Assembly: GCA_003022125.1 (NCBI GenBank)
Contig: PXQH01000050.1
Span: 1-43,276 of the forward strand
DNA: 43,276 nt
Origin: Cyanobacteria bacterium QS_8_64_29
GTDB taxonomy: Bacteria; Cyanobacteriota; Cyanobacteriia; Cyanobacteriales; Rubidibacteraceae
Direction: 5' to 3'
This document shows, in pieces, positions 1 to 9,621 of this stretch (the first letter of the stretch is position 1; each line of letters begins with the position of its first letter). Under the pieces are notes generated by a model. That model did no database searches, was not told the origin of the DNA, and saw nothing but the letters and a program-made list of their open reading frames with translations. A program made the position numbers and the translations under genes.

Positions 1-1
1 G

Positions 2-180
2 GGGAGCCTTGTCCCGTTGACCGAGCCCGAGGTGCGACGCCTACTGCTGGCCATCGTGCTGCCCAAGTTGCAAAGTGCCGAGCAGGCGTTGCTTTGGTCT
101 CATTGGCGTCGCCATTACCAAGCCGTCGCGCGACGCTGTCACTACCGAGCTAGACCGCCCGACTCTAAACCCGACTGTAG
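2..180 (+). pseudogene. Transposase C-terminal remnant (left edge)
   Basis: The frame starting at base 2 is open and encodes a basic, Trp/Arg-rich tail (WSHWRRHYQAVARRCHYRAR). This resembles the W-x-x-WRR-x-HQ ... HY-x-R ending of DDE (IS4/IS701-like) transposases common in cyanobacteria. The family match is from memory of such tails, not a search. No DDE residues are visible because the rest lies outside the window. No stop codon follows the expected end; the frame runs on into the downstream MoxR frame, so the original end looks eroded. It could be a live transposase whose end I misplace, or a chance open frame. Confidence 0.38.
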
Positions 181-214
181 TACTAACCCCAACCAGCTCC
201 TCTTGGAGGCCAAC

Positions 215-1131
215 GTGTCCGAGCGCCTGACCGCCCTAACCCGCAACATCGGGCAAGTCCTGGTGGGCAACGAGCATGCGGTTCGCCTGGTCGTCGTGGC
301 GCTGCTAGGCGGCGGCCACGCCTTGCTCGAAGGCGTGCCGGGGGTGGGCAAAACGCTGTTGGCCAAGGCCCTGGCGCGCTCCATCGACGGCCAATTCCAG
401 CGTCTGCAGTGCACGCCCGATCTGCTGCCCACCGATGCCACCGGCACCAACATTTGGAACTCGCGCACCCGCGAGTTCGAGTTCCTGCCGGGTCCGGTCT
501 TTACCAACATCCTGCTGGCCGACGAGATCAACCGGGCCACCCCGCGCACCCAATCGGCGCTGCTGGAGGTCATGGCCGAGCAGCAAGTCACCATCGACGG
601 CCAGACGCGCCCAGTCCCGCAGCCGTTTTTACCATTGCCACCCAAAATCCCATCGAGTATCAGGGGACCTTCCCACTCCCTGAAGCCCAAACCGATCGCT
701 TTCTGCTCTCGCTGAGCCTGGGCTATCCCAGTCCGGACCAGGAGCTGCAAATGCTGCAGCAGCACGAGCGCACCTCGCTGGCTTCGCTCCAGCCTTGCCT
801 GAGCGTCGCCCAGGTGCAGGCGCTCCAGCGCCATTGCCGCGAGGTGACCGTGGCGGCGCCGCTGCGGCGCTACATTGTCGAGCTGGTGCGCGCCACGCGC
901 CACGACAGCGAGATCGCGCTGGGGGTGAGCCCGCGCGGGGCAGTGGCGCTGCAGCAGGCCACGCAAGCCCTGGCGCTGCTGAACGGGCGCGATTGCGGCA
1001 TGCCCGATGATGTCAAGTTCCTAACGCCCTACGTGCTGGCCCATCGCCTCATCCCAGCCGGCTCCAGCAGTGCCAGCGCGATCATCTCGCGCCTGCTGGA
1101 TGCCGTCCCGGTGGAGGCAACGGCCCAATAG
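215..1131 (+). pseudogene. MoxR-family AAA+ ATPase, frameshifted
   Basis: MoxR AAA+ ATPases act as chaperone-like ATPases, often with a VWA-domain partner. The GTG start at 215 is chosen because GGAGG lies at 205..209, five bases upstream. The N-terminal part carries Walker A (GVPGVGKT, coded about 338..361) and Walker B (LLADEINRA, about 514..540). The reading frame then breaks near 632..640. The conserved continuation FTIATQNPIEYQG is encoded one frame over and runs to the TAG at 1129..1131. The break sits in a run of five T; a sixth T would give PVPQPFFTIATQNPIE and a normal 305-residue protein. It is therefore a real pseudogene, a sequencing or assembly error in a homopolymer, or (less likely) programmed slippage. 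No VWA or DUF58 partner gene is adjacent. Confidence 0.85.
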
Positions 1132-1252
1132 GGCAACTGCCCCCATTGGCGGGCGATCGCCGCCGCTGCGGGCCCCAATCGAGGGTGATACCATTGCCGG
1201 TAACGGCGCTTAGTGCGGTTCCAAGCGCGCCTGCACGCACGTTCGCTCGGTT

Positions 1253-4060
1253 ATGGTGCTCAAAAAACTCCTCGGCGATCCCAACCAGCGCAAGCTCAAA
1301 AAATACTGGCCTTTAGTCAAAGAGATCAATCTCTGGGAAGAGGACATCCAGGCCCTATCGGATGAAGAGCTCAAAGGCAAAACTGCCGAATTCCAGCAGA
1401 AGCTGAGCCAGGCCAAAAACGACAGCGAAGAAAGCGAGATCTTAGAAGAGATCCTGCCGGAGGCGTTTGCCACCGTTCGGGAGGCAGCCCAGCGCGTGCT
1501 GGGCATGCGGCACTTTGACGTCCAAATTCTGGGCGGCATCGTCCTGCACCGCGGCGAAATCGCCGAGATGAAAACCGGCGAGGGCAAAACGCTGGTGGCA
1601 ACGCTGCCGGCCTATTTGAATGCCCTCTCGGGTAAAGGCGTGCACATTGTCACGGTCAACGACTACCTCGCGCGCCGCGACTCGGAATGGATGGGGCAGG
1701 TGCATCGCTTTTTGGGCCTAAGCGTGGGCCTGATCCAGCAAGGCATGGATCCCCAGGAGCGCCAGGCCAACTACGCCTGCGATGTTACTTACCTCACCAA
1801 CAGCGAGGTGGGCTTTGACTACTTGCGCGACAACATGGCGAACTCGCTGGATGAGGTCGTGCAGCGGCCGTTCAACTACTGCATCGTCGATGAGGTGGAC
1901 TCGGTCCTGATCGATGAGGCGCGCACGCCGCTGATCATCTCCGGTCAAGTGGAGCGGCCCACCGAAAAATACGTGCGAGCGGCTGAGATTGCCAAGCAGC
2001 TCGAGCGCGAAGAACACTACGAAGTGGACGAAAAGGCGCGCACGGTCCTGTTAACCGACGAGGGATTCGAGCGGGCCGAGCAGCTGCTGGGTACCGACGA
2101 TCTCTACGACCCGGACGATCCCTGGGCCCACTACGTTTTTAACGCCATTAAAGCCAAGGAACTGTTTGTCAAAGACCGCAACTACCTCGTGCGCAAAGGC
2201 GAAGTGGTGATCGTGGACGAGTTCACTGGGCGTGTCATGCCCGGGCGCCGCTGGAGCGACGGCTTGCACCAGGCGATCGAGGCCAAAGAAGGGGTCGAAA
2301 TTCAAAAAGAAACCCAAACCCTAGCCAGCATCACCTACCAAAACTTTTTCCTGCTCTATCCCAAACTCTCGGGCATGACCGGAACGGCCAAAACGGAAGA
2401 GGCCGAGTTCGAAAAAATCTACGGGCTCTCGGTGACGGTGGTGCCCACCAACCTGCCGCTGCAGCGCCGCGATGTCGCCGATGTGGTCTACAAAACAGAA
2501 GCGGCCAAGTGGCGCGCCATTGCCAACGAGTGCGCCGAGATGTACGAGCTCGGCCGCCCCGTACTGGTAGGCACCACCAGCGTCGAGAACTCGGAGAAAT
2601 TGGCCCAGCTGCTGGACGAGCGCAGCATTCCCTACAACTTGCTCAACGCGCGCCCCGAAAACGTCGAGCGCGAATCGGAGATTATCGCCCAGGCCGGCCG
2701 CAAGGGGGCCCTGACCATCGCCACCAACATGGCCGGGCGCGGCACCGACATCATCCTAGGTGGCAACGCCGACTACATGGCCCGCCTAAAGCTGCGCGAG
2801 TACTTCATGCCGCGGGTGGTCGCCCCCGAGCGCGATGGCGAACTGGCCGTGAGCGTTCCCGGCGCCGACAAGCGCGAGCGGGCGCAGGGCTTTGACCCCA
2901 ACGCGCCCAAAAAGCAGGTCAAAACGTGGCGCGCGTCGCCCCAAATCTATCCCATGGAGCTCTCGGCGGAGACAGAGACAGCGCTCAAAGAAACGGTGGA
3001 TTTTGCCGTCCGGGAGTACGGCGAGCAAAGCCTCTCCGAGCTGGAAGCCGAAGAAAAAGTGGCGATCGCGGCCGAGAACGCGCCCATCGACGACCCGGTG
3101 CTAGAGCAGCTGCGGGCCGTCTACAAGCGGGTGCGCGACGAGTACGAAACCTACACCCAACAAGAGCACGAAGAGGTCGTCGAGCTGGGTGGCCTGCATG
3201 TCATCGGCACCGAGCGCCACGAAGCCCGCCGCATTGACAACCAGCTGCGCGGGCGGGCCGGCCGCCAAGGCGACCCCGGCTCGACCAAGTTCTTTTTGAG
3301 CTTAGAAGACAACCTGCTGCGCATCTTTGGCGGCAACCGGGTCTCGTACCTGATGAACGCCTTCCGCGTGGACGAGGACATGCCCATCGAGTCCAAAATG
3401 CTGACCAATGCCCTCGAGAACGCGCAGCGCAAGGTGGAAACCTTCTACTACGACACGCGCAAGCAGGTTTTTGAGTACGACGAGGTCATGAACAACCAGC
3501 GGCGCGCGATCTACTCGGAGCGCCGCCGCGTCCTGGAAGGCCAGAACCTGCGCGAGCGGGTCATTGAGTACGGCGAGATGACCATGGATGACATCGTCAA
3601 CGCTTACGTCAACCCCGAGCTGCCGCCTGAGGAGTGGGACCTGGAAACGCTCACCAGCAAAGTCAAAGAGTTTGTTTACCTGCTAGCGGACCTAGAGCCG
3701 CAGCAGCTCCAGGACATGACGGTGAGCGAAATCAAAGCCTTCCTGCACGAGGAAGTGCGCAAGGCCTACGACCTAAAAGAAAACGAAATCGAGCAAGTCC
3801 AGCCTGGCCTGATGCGCCAGGCGGAGCGCTTTTTCATGCTGCAGCAGATCGACACGCTCTGGCGGGAGCACCTGCAAGCGATGGACTCGCTGCGCGAGTC
3901 GGTGGGGCTGCGCGGCTACGGGCAAAAAGACCCGCTGATCGAGTACAAGCAGGAAGGCTACGAAATGTTTTTGGAGATGATGATCGACATCCGACGCAAC
4001 GTCATCTACTCGCTGTTCCAGTTCCAGCCCCAGGTGCAGGAGCAGGCGCAGGCTGTCTGA
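1253..4060 (+). CDS. secA: Protein translocase ATPase SecA
   Basis: SecA drives export of unfolded preproteins through SecYEG at the plasma and, in cyanobacteria, thylakoid membrane. The 935-residue product has the N-terminal [18 protein letters not shown] start, Walker A (MKTGEGKT, about residues 106-113), the DEAD-box-like DEVDS motif (about 212-216) followed by [12 protein letters not shown], the [10 protein letters not shown] helicase motif, and the [13 protein letters not shown] motif. The C-terminus ends in a Gln-rich tail without the Cys/His zinc-binding segment found in E. coli SecA, as is usual for cyanobacteria. The ATG at 1253 is preceded by a 121-bp intergenic region. The gene is convergent with the J-domain gene, with only 11 bp between stops. 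The frame is intact and full length. Confidence 0.98.
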   Translation: MVLKKLLGDPNQRKLKKYWPLVKEINLWEEDIQALSDEELKGKTAEFQQKLSQAKNDSEESEILEEILPEAFATVREAAQRVLGMRHFDVQILGGIVLHRGEIAEMKTGEGKTLVATLPAYLNALSGKGVHIVTVNDYLARRDSEWMGQVHRFLGLSVGLIQQGMDPQERQANYACDVTYLTNSEVGFDYLRDNMANSLDEVVQRPFNYCIVDEVDSVLIDEARTPLIISGQVERPTEKYVRAAEIAKQLEREEHYEVDEKARTVLLTDEGFERAEQLLGTDDLYDPDDPWAHYVFNAIKAKELFVKDRNYLVRKGEVVIVDEFTGRVMPGRRWSDGLHQAIEAKEGVEIQKETQTLASITYQNFFLLYPKLSGMTGTAKTEEAEFEKIYGLSVTVVPTNLPLQRRDVADVVYKTEAAKWRAIANECAEMYELGRPVLVGTTSVENSEKLAQLLDERSIPYNLLNARPENVERESEIIAQAGRKGALTIATNMAGRGTDIILGGNADYMARLKLREYFMPRVVAPERDGELAVSVPGADKRERAQGFDPNAPKKQVKTWRASPQIYPMELSAETETALKETVDFAVREYGEQSLSELEAEEKVAIAAENAPIDDPVLEQLRAVYKRVRDEYETYTQQEHEEVVELGGLHVIGTERHEARRIDNQLRGRAGRQGDPGSTKFFLSLEDNLLRIFGGNRVSYLMNAFRVDEDMPIESKMLTNALENAQRKVETFYYDTRKQVFEYDEVMNNQRRAIYSERRRVLEGQNLRERVIEYGEMTMDDIVNAYVNPELPPEEWDLETLTSKVKEFVYLLADLEPQQLQDMTVSEIKAFLHEEVRKAYDLKENEIEQVQPGLMRQAERFFMLQQIDTLWREHLQAMDSLRESVGLRGYGQKDPLIEYKQEGYEMFLEMMIDIRRNVIYSLFQFQPQVQEQAQAV

Positions 4061-4071
4061 TACGCGGATCC

Positions 4072-5145
4072 CTAGTACACCATCATTTCCTCAATAGCGG
4101 TAGCAAGCTCCTCAGATGTCACTTGGCGCTGGCTGCCGGGACCGGCCAGAAACTGCTCGATGCCGATCTGCTTGTCTCGAAACTGGCGCACGAAATCGCG
4201 AATTTCTTCCAAGGTATCGACCTCCTCCTGTCCCATCTCGAGGAAGGCGTCTATAAAATTGATGCCTTCCTTGCGAGCGCGGCGGTAGTGCTTGACAAGC
4301 TCACCCTCGGGCGTTTGCCGCAAGTAGCGAACCTCGCCCTTGATTTCTTCGTATTGATGCCTGAGGGCTTCGTTATCCTGCAACAAACGCTCGTAGCGCT
4401 TTTCGCTGTCGCTGCGATCGCTATCGCCAACCGAAGCAGACCCATCGGCGTGATACTGACGCTCGATTTCTAACAGGCGTGCGAAGTCGCCCTCCCGGTA
4501 GGCCTGGTTGATCTGCTTCATAATTTCGGAGTTATTGGCCTTGAGCTCGCTATCGGTCACCATGTCAGGGTGGAAGGCCCCTGCCAATCGCAAAAATGTC
4601 TGGCGCATGTTCTGCGGTTGTTGGCTCTCGGGCGCACTAGACTCCGAGTCCGCATTTTGCGCTGCAGAATCTTGGTGCGCCGTCTCCGCTTGCGCTCGAT
4701 CGGTTTCGCCATCGGGCATGGAGGCATCTAGCCCTTCAGTAGCGGCATCGCCCGCTAGCGAACGCGCGCTAATCGCACCCGATAGTTGCAACCCCTCGTA
4801 AATCTGTCGAATTCGTTCGCGACTCTTTTTGCCGAATTTGCGGGTGGCGAAAACTTCCTCAAAGAGTTCGTGAATTTCGCTATCTAGTTCGGTTAGCTGT
4901 TGCAGTATGGGCGCCCCCTGACGCGAAACCTCCGTTGCAATCTCGCGCATTTGCTCGACAAGGTTCGTGAGCTCGGTTCGCTTGCTCCCAATCTGCCTAA
5001 GCAGCCATTGGCGTTCCTGTTGCAGTTTTTCGATTTTTTCGTGCAGCGGAGAAACCGCTAGCTCGCTAGTCTTGCGGTTGCTATCCCCCTTAGGCGCAGA
5101 AGCGGCAGGCGATTTTCCTTTGGGAGGCTGTTTGCGAGGTGCCAT
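4072..5145 (-). CDS. J-domain coiled-coil protein
   Basis: The product has 357 residues and probably acts as an Hsp70 (DnaK) co-chaperone. Residues about 1-30 are basic and low complexity; 35-115 are predicted coiled coil (heptad-like LHEKIEKLQQERQWLLRQI); 125-178 are a Gln/Ser/Ala/Glu-rich linker. Residues about 180-228 form a J-domain with the diagnostic HPD at 192-194, followed by a Glu/Arg-rich coiled-coil C-terminus. A J-domain placed in the middle or C-terminal half, not at the N-terminus, marks it as type III/C. The ATG lies 3 bp after the stop of the upstream Rieske oxygenase gene (TGA GCC ATG), implying translational coupling. No client is evident from the sequence. Confidence 0.75.
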   Translation of the reverse strand: MAPRKQPPKGKSPAASAPKGDSNRKTSELAVSPLHEKIEKLQQERQWLLRQIGSKRTELTNLVEQMREIATEVSRQGAPILQQLTELDSEIHELFEEVFATRKFGKKSRERIRQIYEGLQLSGAISARSLAGDAATEGLDASMPDGETDRAQAETAHQDSAAQNADSESSAPESQQPQNMRQTFLRLAGAFHPDMVTDSELKANNSEIMKQINQAYREGDFARLLEIERQYHADGSASVGDSDRSDSEKRYERLLQDNEALRHQYEEIKGEVRYLRQTPEGELVKHYRRARKEGINFIDAFLEMGQEEVDTLEEIRDFVRQFRDKQIGIEQFLAGPGSQRQVTSEELATAIEEMMVY

Positions 5146-5148
5146 GGC

Positions 5149-6465
5149 TCAACGCTCGGCGTGGACGTAGTCGACAAAGCGAAACTGCGGTTCCAGGCGG
5201 TACTTAAGCCCGACCCAGGCGGCCGCGCAAAGGCTGGTGATCGCCGCTAGGGGCAACCCTGCCTGCAGGCGGTAAGTATCCGGCAGCAGCGCGATCGCCA
5301 CAACCAGCAGTGCGGCGCCCGCTAACGCGGCTGCCTGCAGCTGCTCGATGCGCGCGAGCGCCCCCTGGCAGCTGCGGCAGTGCTGGGTGTGCTGGCGGTA
5401 GCGATCCAGCAAAACCTCGCGCCGCCCCTCCGGAATCGAGGGCTGCGATGGTTCGATGCCCGCAGCTTCCCAGGGAAGCCGCCCCTGGCAGTGGCGATCG
5501 AACCACTGGCGGAACGCCACAACCAAGCGATCGGCCTGGGTGGGCATGGTGTAAGCACTCTGCCAGCGATCAGCCTGCCCGAGGGCAGCCTCCTGGTGGT
5601 GCAGCAGGATCATGTCCCCATCCAGCACTTGGTTGCGCGTGCGAACGTGCTCCCACCAGCGGGGCGTGAGGCGGTGCGCCCGGTAGGCAAAATTGCGCGC
5701 AAACTGCGCCACAATTCGCGATCGGCCGGGGGCAACGGGAAGGCAGTAGGTAATCAATCCGATGCGCTTGCCCGAGTTCCCCAACTGCGTGGCGTACTCC
5801 AACCGGCAGGGGGGCTCGAAGGTGATGGTGGCGGGAAAGCTGCGCTTGAGCTCGGCCACGATGCGCTCGGGTCCCGATTCGGCAATCTCGACCTGCAGCG
5901 GCGACGCGCGGTTGCGATCCCCTTGCACGCCGTGGTGGGCAAAGGGCACGTGGCTGGGATCGGCCACGTTCTCCACCAGCGTCTGCCAGTCGTAGGCCAG
6001 ATCCCGCACGAAAGAAGACCAGACAAAGCCCTGCGACGTGTCGATTTGCGGCGAGAGCGGTAGCGGCGTCCGAGCGGCTAGCTCGGGCGAGTCTGGATCG
6101 GGCCAGACCCAAAGCAGGTCGTTGGCCTCGCAGCTGGGCAGCACTCTCGCCTGCAGCCGCTCGGGGTGGCGCTCGAGCAGTTGCGGATCCTCGGCTTGGG
6201 GAACGGCCGTACAAGCGCCGTTGGTGTCAAAGCGCCAACCGTGGTAGCAGCACTCCAGCTGCCCGCCCTCGATCCGGCCTTCACTGAGGGGGGCCAGGCG
6301 GTGCGGGCAGCAATCGATAAAGGCGCGATAGGACGATGCCTCGTCCGGTTTCCAGATGGCCAGCGGCATCCCCAACAGCCGGGCGGCTATGGGGCGATCC
6401 GGGACGAGATCCGCAACCGGTAGGATGGGATACCAGTGCTGAAAGAAATTGAAATCGGCCGACAT
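5149..6465 (-). CDS. PaO/Lls1-type Rieske oxygenase
   Basis: The 438-residue protein resembles the pheophorbide a oxygenase / TIC55 / PTC52 group of Rieske non-haem-iron monooxygenases, membrane-associated enzymes acting on chlorophyll-related or similar ring substrates. Visible features are a Rieske [2Fe-2S] motif C53-x-H55 ... C72-x2-H75; a mononuclear iron motif N166-x2-D169-x2-H172-x4-H177; a CxxC (HCRSC) near the C-terminus typical of this plant/cyanobacterial branch; and two hydrophobic segments in the last 70 residues. The ATG at 6465 (MSADFNFFQHWYP) is chosen because family similarity begins there; the frame stays open further upstream into the divergent pyrD gene. The gene is coupled to the downstream J-domain gene. 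The substrate is unknown, and the PaO name is family level only. Confidence 0.85.
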   Translation of the reverse strand: MSADFNFFQHWYPILPVADLVPDRPIAARLLGMPLAIWKPDEASSYRAFIDCCPHRLAPLSEGRIEGGQLECCYHGWRFDTNGACTAVPQAEDPQLLERHPERLQARVLPSCEANDLLWVWPDPDSPELAARTPLPLSPQIDTSQGFVWSSFVRDLAYDWQTLVENVADPSHVPFAHHGVQGDRNRASPLQVEIAESGPERIVAELKRSFPATITFEPPCRLEYATQLGNSGKRIGLITYCLPVAPGRSRIVAQFARNFAYRAHRLTPRWWEHVRTRNQVLDGDMILLHHQEAALGQADRWQSAYTMPTQADRLVVAFRQWFDRHCQGRLPWEAAGIEPSQPSIPEGRREVLLDRYRQHTQHCRSCQGALARIEQLQAAALAGAALLVVAIALLPDTYRLQAGLPLAAITSLCAAAWVGLKYRLEPQFRFVDYVHAER

Positions 6466-6553
6466 GGCAACGCCTGAGCCCGCTTGCTTCCATTGTGGGG
6501 TGTTGCGGTAGCAGCTCGGCTGCATTGAGGCTCTCGCGCTCGAGGAAAGCCCG

Positions 6554-7696
6554 TTGGATCCGTACCGATCTGCCATTGCCCCACTGCTGTTTTCTGGGCT
6601 GCGCGCCGATCCGGAATGGCTGCACCGGCAGAGCTTGCGGCAGTTGCACCGCTTGGCCGCCGCCGCTGAATGCCCGCCGGCAAGTTGGATCCACAGCCAG
6701 CTCGAGCGGACCTTCCGCGTGGATGACGGGCGCTTGGCCCAAACGCTTTGGGGGCTGCGGTTTCCCAATCCCATTGGGCTGGCCGCCGGCTTGGACAAAG
6801 ACGGCGTGGCGGCCGGCCTCTGGGGGGCCCTGGGGTTTGGCTTTGCCGAGCTGGGCACGGTGACCCAGCACCCACAGCCAGGCAACCCGCGCCCGCGCTT
6901 GTTTCGGCTACCGCGTGATCGCGCCGCGCTCAACCGCATGGGATTCCCCAATCATGGCAGCGCGGCCTTGCGCCAGCAGCTGCAATCCCAGCAGCGCGCG
7001 CCTTATCTGCCCTGGGGAATTAATTTGGGCAAATCCCGGGCAACGCCGCTGGCTGAGGCCGCAGCCGATTACGCTGCCAGCTTCCGGGCGCTGCGGGAGG
7101 TGGGAGACTACTTTGTCGTCAACGTCAGCTCGCCCAACACGCCCGAGTTGCGATCGCTGCAAGCGGCGGATCGGCTTGGCGCCATCCTCAAGGCCCTGCA
7201 GGCCGAGAATCAGCGGCAGAAGCCCCTGCTGGTCAAACTGGCCCCGGATGCGGACTGGGACGCCATGCGCCAAGCAGTGGATTTGGCCCGGAGCTACGAT
7301 CTGGCGGGCTTCGTTGCCACCAACACCACAACGCGCCGCGATGGCCTCCGAACGCAGACGCTTCCCGGTACCAGCAACCTTTTGACAGCGGAGCCCGGTG
7401 GCATCAGCGGTGCCCCGCTGCGCGATCGCGCCACTGAGACCATCCGCTTTCTCTGGCACCAAACGCGTGGCGAGCTCCCCATCATTGGCGTGGGCGGCGT
7501 TTTTAGTGCCGAGGACGCTTGGGCCAAGATTAGCGCCGGTGCTAGCTTAGTGCAGGTCTATACGGGCTGGATCTACGAAGGCCCTTGGCAGCTGCCGCGG
7601 ATTTCAACCGGCCTCTTGGGGAAGCTAGATGCTAATGGCTACGCAACCATTCCCCAAGCAGTCGGGAACGAACCATCGCTTTGCTCGTACGGCTAG
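6554..7696 (+). CDS. pyrD: Dihydroorotate dehydrogenase (quinone), class 2
   Basis: PyrD oxidises dihydroorotate to orotate in pyrimidine synthesis, passing electrons to membrane quinone. The 380-residue product has the N-terminal helical extension typical of class 2 (WLHRQSLRQLHRL), the FMN-binding GLAAGLDKDG, the GFGFAELGTVT motif, the active-site loop NVSSPNTPELRSLQ with its serine base, VKLAPD, and the late GVGGVFSAEDA phosphate-binding motif. It starts at a TTG (6554), with AGGAAAG just upstream. No ATG gives the expected N-terminus. It is divergent from the Rieske oxygenase gene (88 bp between starts) and convergent with the SLBB export gene (6 bp between stops). Confidence 0.96.
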   Translation: MDPYRSAIAPLLFSGLRADPEWLHRQSLRQLHRLAAAAECPPASWIHSQLERTFRVDDGRLAQTLWGLRFPNPIGLAAGLDKDGVAAGLWGALGFGFAELGTVTQHPQPGNPRPRLFRLPRDRAALNRMGFPNHGSAALRQQLQSQQRAPYLPWGINLGKSRATPLAEAAADYAASFRALREVGDYFVVNVSSPNTPELRSLQAADRLGAILKALQAENQRQKPLLVKLAPDADWDAMRQAVDLARSYDLAGFVATNTTTRRDGLRTQTLPGTSNLLTAEPGGISGAPLRDRATETIRFLWHQTRGELPIIGVGGVFSAEDAWAKISAGASLVQVYTGWIYEGPWQLPRISTGLLGKLDANGYATIPQAVGNEPSLCSYG

Positions 7697-7702
7697 CGCC
7701 GA

Positions 7703-9043
7703 TCAGTTAAAGATATCGAACAGCCGAAAGACGCTAAATACGTTGGTGAAGGGCCCCAAAATGCTCTCTAGCGTATCGCCAACTGTTGTAAGCGTCGAAC
7801 GTTTGACAATGACGACATCGCGATTGCGCAGCGTGGGATTTTTTTCGGGGTTGATTCCTTCGGAAAAATCAACTGGAATCGTGCGCTTTTTGACCGTGCC
7901 GTCCTCCTGCAAGCGCACGAGTTCGACTTCGCCTTTATCAGCGCGCTTGTTGTCAAATCCGCCGGCAGCTAGCAAAGCCTGATTGAGGGGCGTATTGGGC
8001 TTTAGCTCAACGCGACCCGGACTTTTTACTTCCCCGACTACCCCAACTTGGATTGTATCGGGGGCAAAGTTGGCACTAGCAACTTCAGTTGCCTCTGCAG
8101 GCGATAGTTTTTGGGCCTCAGGGACAACGATGCGATCCCCATCGCGCAGGGCAACGTTTTGATTCGCGTTGCCAGATTGCAGTAGCTCCCACAAGTTGAC
8201 CTTTAAGGTATTGGCGCGGTTCGTTCCCTGCAGGCGCTTGATTTGAATATTGCGAACGTCAGTTGACTCGGTGATGCCGCCAGCGACTTGCAGGGCTTCA
8301 GTTACTGTTGGGATACCGCCTGAAAAGCGATCGCCGGCACCACTCCTCGAGCTGGCTGAACCAGTCGAGCCAGTTGTTCCAGCTTGACTGGGTGCCCGAG
8401 CTTGACCGGACGAAACAATATACGAGCCCGGTCGGTTGACTTCGCCAACAATCGTGACGCGCACGGGGCGTGTTTGCGCCAAACTGACTGTTACAAGGGG
8501 CCGCTTGATGAACTCTGACAGTTGTTGCTTGATCTGGTTCGAGGCCTCGGTGAGCGTGAGCCCGGCCAATTTGATGCGACCGACGAGCGGCAGGGCGACC
8601 GAGCCATCTCCCAAGATGCGTTGGCTGCCTGATAGGTCCTCTTGACCGAAGACATTGACCTGGATGGTGTCACCGGGACCGAGCAAGTAGGGAACGGACT
8701 GGGCGCTACCCGGATTGGCATTGCGCCGTACGTTTTGCGGCCGCGCGGGCTGGGTGGGTTGTGTAGCGGGTTGCTCGGTCCCTGAAGCAGGAGCAGGCGC
8801 TGATTCTGCCTCGGGCATCCGCCGGTCTTGGAACTCGGAGGCAGGCGCATCGCTATTGGGATCGGCGGGCGACGGCGACCCGTTTTGGGGCTGCTCGGGC
8901 TCGGGCAAGGTTGGAATTTGCGCGAGCGGCGATCGCGCCGCACTCGGCGCCGCACCGGCCAAGACGAGTGCTGTAGCGGCCAGGACGCTCCAAGCCCCCA
9001 GCGAGGGGCGAACGGACCAGGACAGCTCGAGGGAGCGGTTCAT
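7703..9043 (-). CDS. SLBB-domain polysaccharide export protein
   Basis: A periplasmic or outer-membrane auxiliary export protein of the Wza/GumB type. The 446-residue product has an N-terminal hydrophobic signal (about residues 16-37, ending ASAARSPLA-like without a lipobox Cys), then a Pro/Gln/Ser-rich linker. A Poly_export domain follows (YLLGPGDTIQVNVFGQEDLSGS, about 118-139), then SLBB-like repeats (VTIVGEVNRPGSY; IQVGVVGEVKSPGRVEL) and a C-terminal stretch ending in an amphipathic segment. It is 21 bp downstream of a protein phosphatase gene on the same strand, recalling wza-wzb pairs. No Wzc-like kinase or glycosyltransferases are adjacent, so the exported polymer cannot be inferred. 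Confidence 0.88.
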   Translation of the reverse strand: MNRSLELSWSVRPSLGAWSVLAATALVLAGAAPSAARSPLAQIPTLPEPEQPQNGSPSPADPNSDAPASEFQDRRMPEAESAPAPASGTEQPATQPTQPARPQNVRRNANPGSAQSVPYLLGPGDTIQVNVFGQEDLSGSQRILGDGSVALPLVGRIKLAGLTLTEASNQIKQQLSEFIKRPLVTVSLAQTRPVRVTIVGEVNRPGSYIVSSGQARAPSQAGTTGSTGSASSRSGAGDRFSGGIPTVTEALQVAGGITESTDVRNIQIKRLQGTNRANTLKVNLWELLQSGNANQNVALRDGDRIVVPEAQKLSPAEATEVASANFAPDTIQVGVVGEVKSPGRVELKPNTPLNQALLAAGGFDNKRADKGEVELVRLQEDGTVKKRTIPVDFSEGINPEKNPTLRNRDVVIVKRSTLTTVGDTLESILGPFTNVFSVFRLFDIFN

Positions 9044-9064
9044 GGAAATTGCGCGATTGGGGCG

Positions 9065-9544
9065 TTACTCGGCAGGGGCTCCAGTGGCCTGAGATGGGCT
9101 GGACAGGCTAGACACGGCTCGCTGCTGGTGCGCATCCGGATCCGCCCAGGCATGGCAGTCCCGCACCCAGCGCAGGGCCTCATCGGCTTCCATATTGTAG
9201 TGGTGCGCTAGATAGGCAGCGCAGACTGCCGGGGAGCGGCCCACACCGGCCAGGCAGTGAACGTAAATCGTATGCCCTTTCCGCTGCCAGCGATCCAGGG
9301 TATCCGTTGCCTGCTGGAACTGCGCCTGACTGGGAATGCCGCCTGTAGCCCCATCCGGGATAGCAATCCGCTCCCATAAAAAGCGTTGGGGCAGTCCGTC
9401 AGGGACCCGATGCTCGTGCCGCTCGGTCAGGCAGAGAACGGCCGTGACGCCGCAGCGACTCAACCGAGCGACGGCAAAATCTGAGTGGGGGCATGACCCC
9501 ACGGCTAGGCGCTCGGGCAAGATCCAAGAAAAACGCTCGCTCAT
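9065..9544 (-). CDS. Dual-specificity / tyrosine protein phosphatase
   Basis: The 159-residue cysteine phosphatase has the P-loop HCLAGVGRSPAV (the H-C-x5-R signature with Ser, about residues 96-107) and a candidate general-acid Asp in the loop before it (IPDGATGG). The compact size and the AGVGRS loop fit the DSP/PTP superfamily, distinct from low-molecular-weight Wzb-type enzymes. The ATG has GAGGAGG immediately upstream. It precedes the SLBB export gene by 21 bp and probably shares its transcript, so regulation of exopolysaccharide export is a reasonable inference. The physiological substrate (protein, lipid or nucleotide) is not shown by the sequence. Confidence 0.85.
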   Translation of the reverse strand: MSERFSWILPERLAVGSCPHSDFAVARLSRCGVTAVLCLTERHEHRVPDGLPQRFLWERIAIPDGATGGIPSQAQFQQATDTLDRWQRKGHTIYVHCLAGVGRSPAVCAAYLAHHYNMEADEALRWVRDCHAWADPDAHQQRAVSSLSSPSQATGAPAE

Positions 9545-9567
9545 GGCCTCCTCGCGACGTTTAGTTA

Positions 9568-9599
9568 GGGCAGCTCGTTCCTAATGAACGAAACTGCCC
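9568..9599 (-). terminator. Hairpin between small membrane gene and phosphatase
   Basis: GGGCAG ... CTGCCC with an inner TCGTTC ... GAACGA pair around CTAAT forms a long stem with one bulge. No T-run follows in the minus direction, so it may be an attenuator or RNA-processing hairpin instead of a classical terminator. Confidence 0.4.
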
Positions 9600-9621
9600 C
9601 ACCCGGTCTGAGCATTGGCGC

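Noticed and set aside
142-966. Long antisense frame over the MoxR region
   Set aside because: It mirrors the codon structure of the sense gene and has no protein-like motifs.
5380-6063. Plus-strand frame of 227 codons within the Rieske oxygenase gene
   Set aside because: Antisense shadow of a gene with clear iron-binding motifs; composition typical of reversed GC-rich codons.
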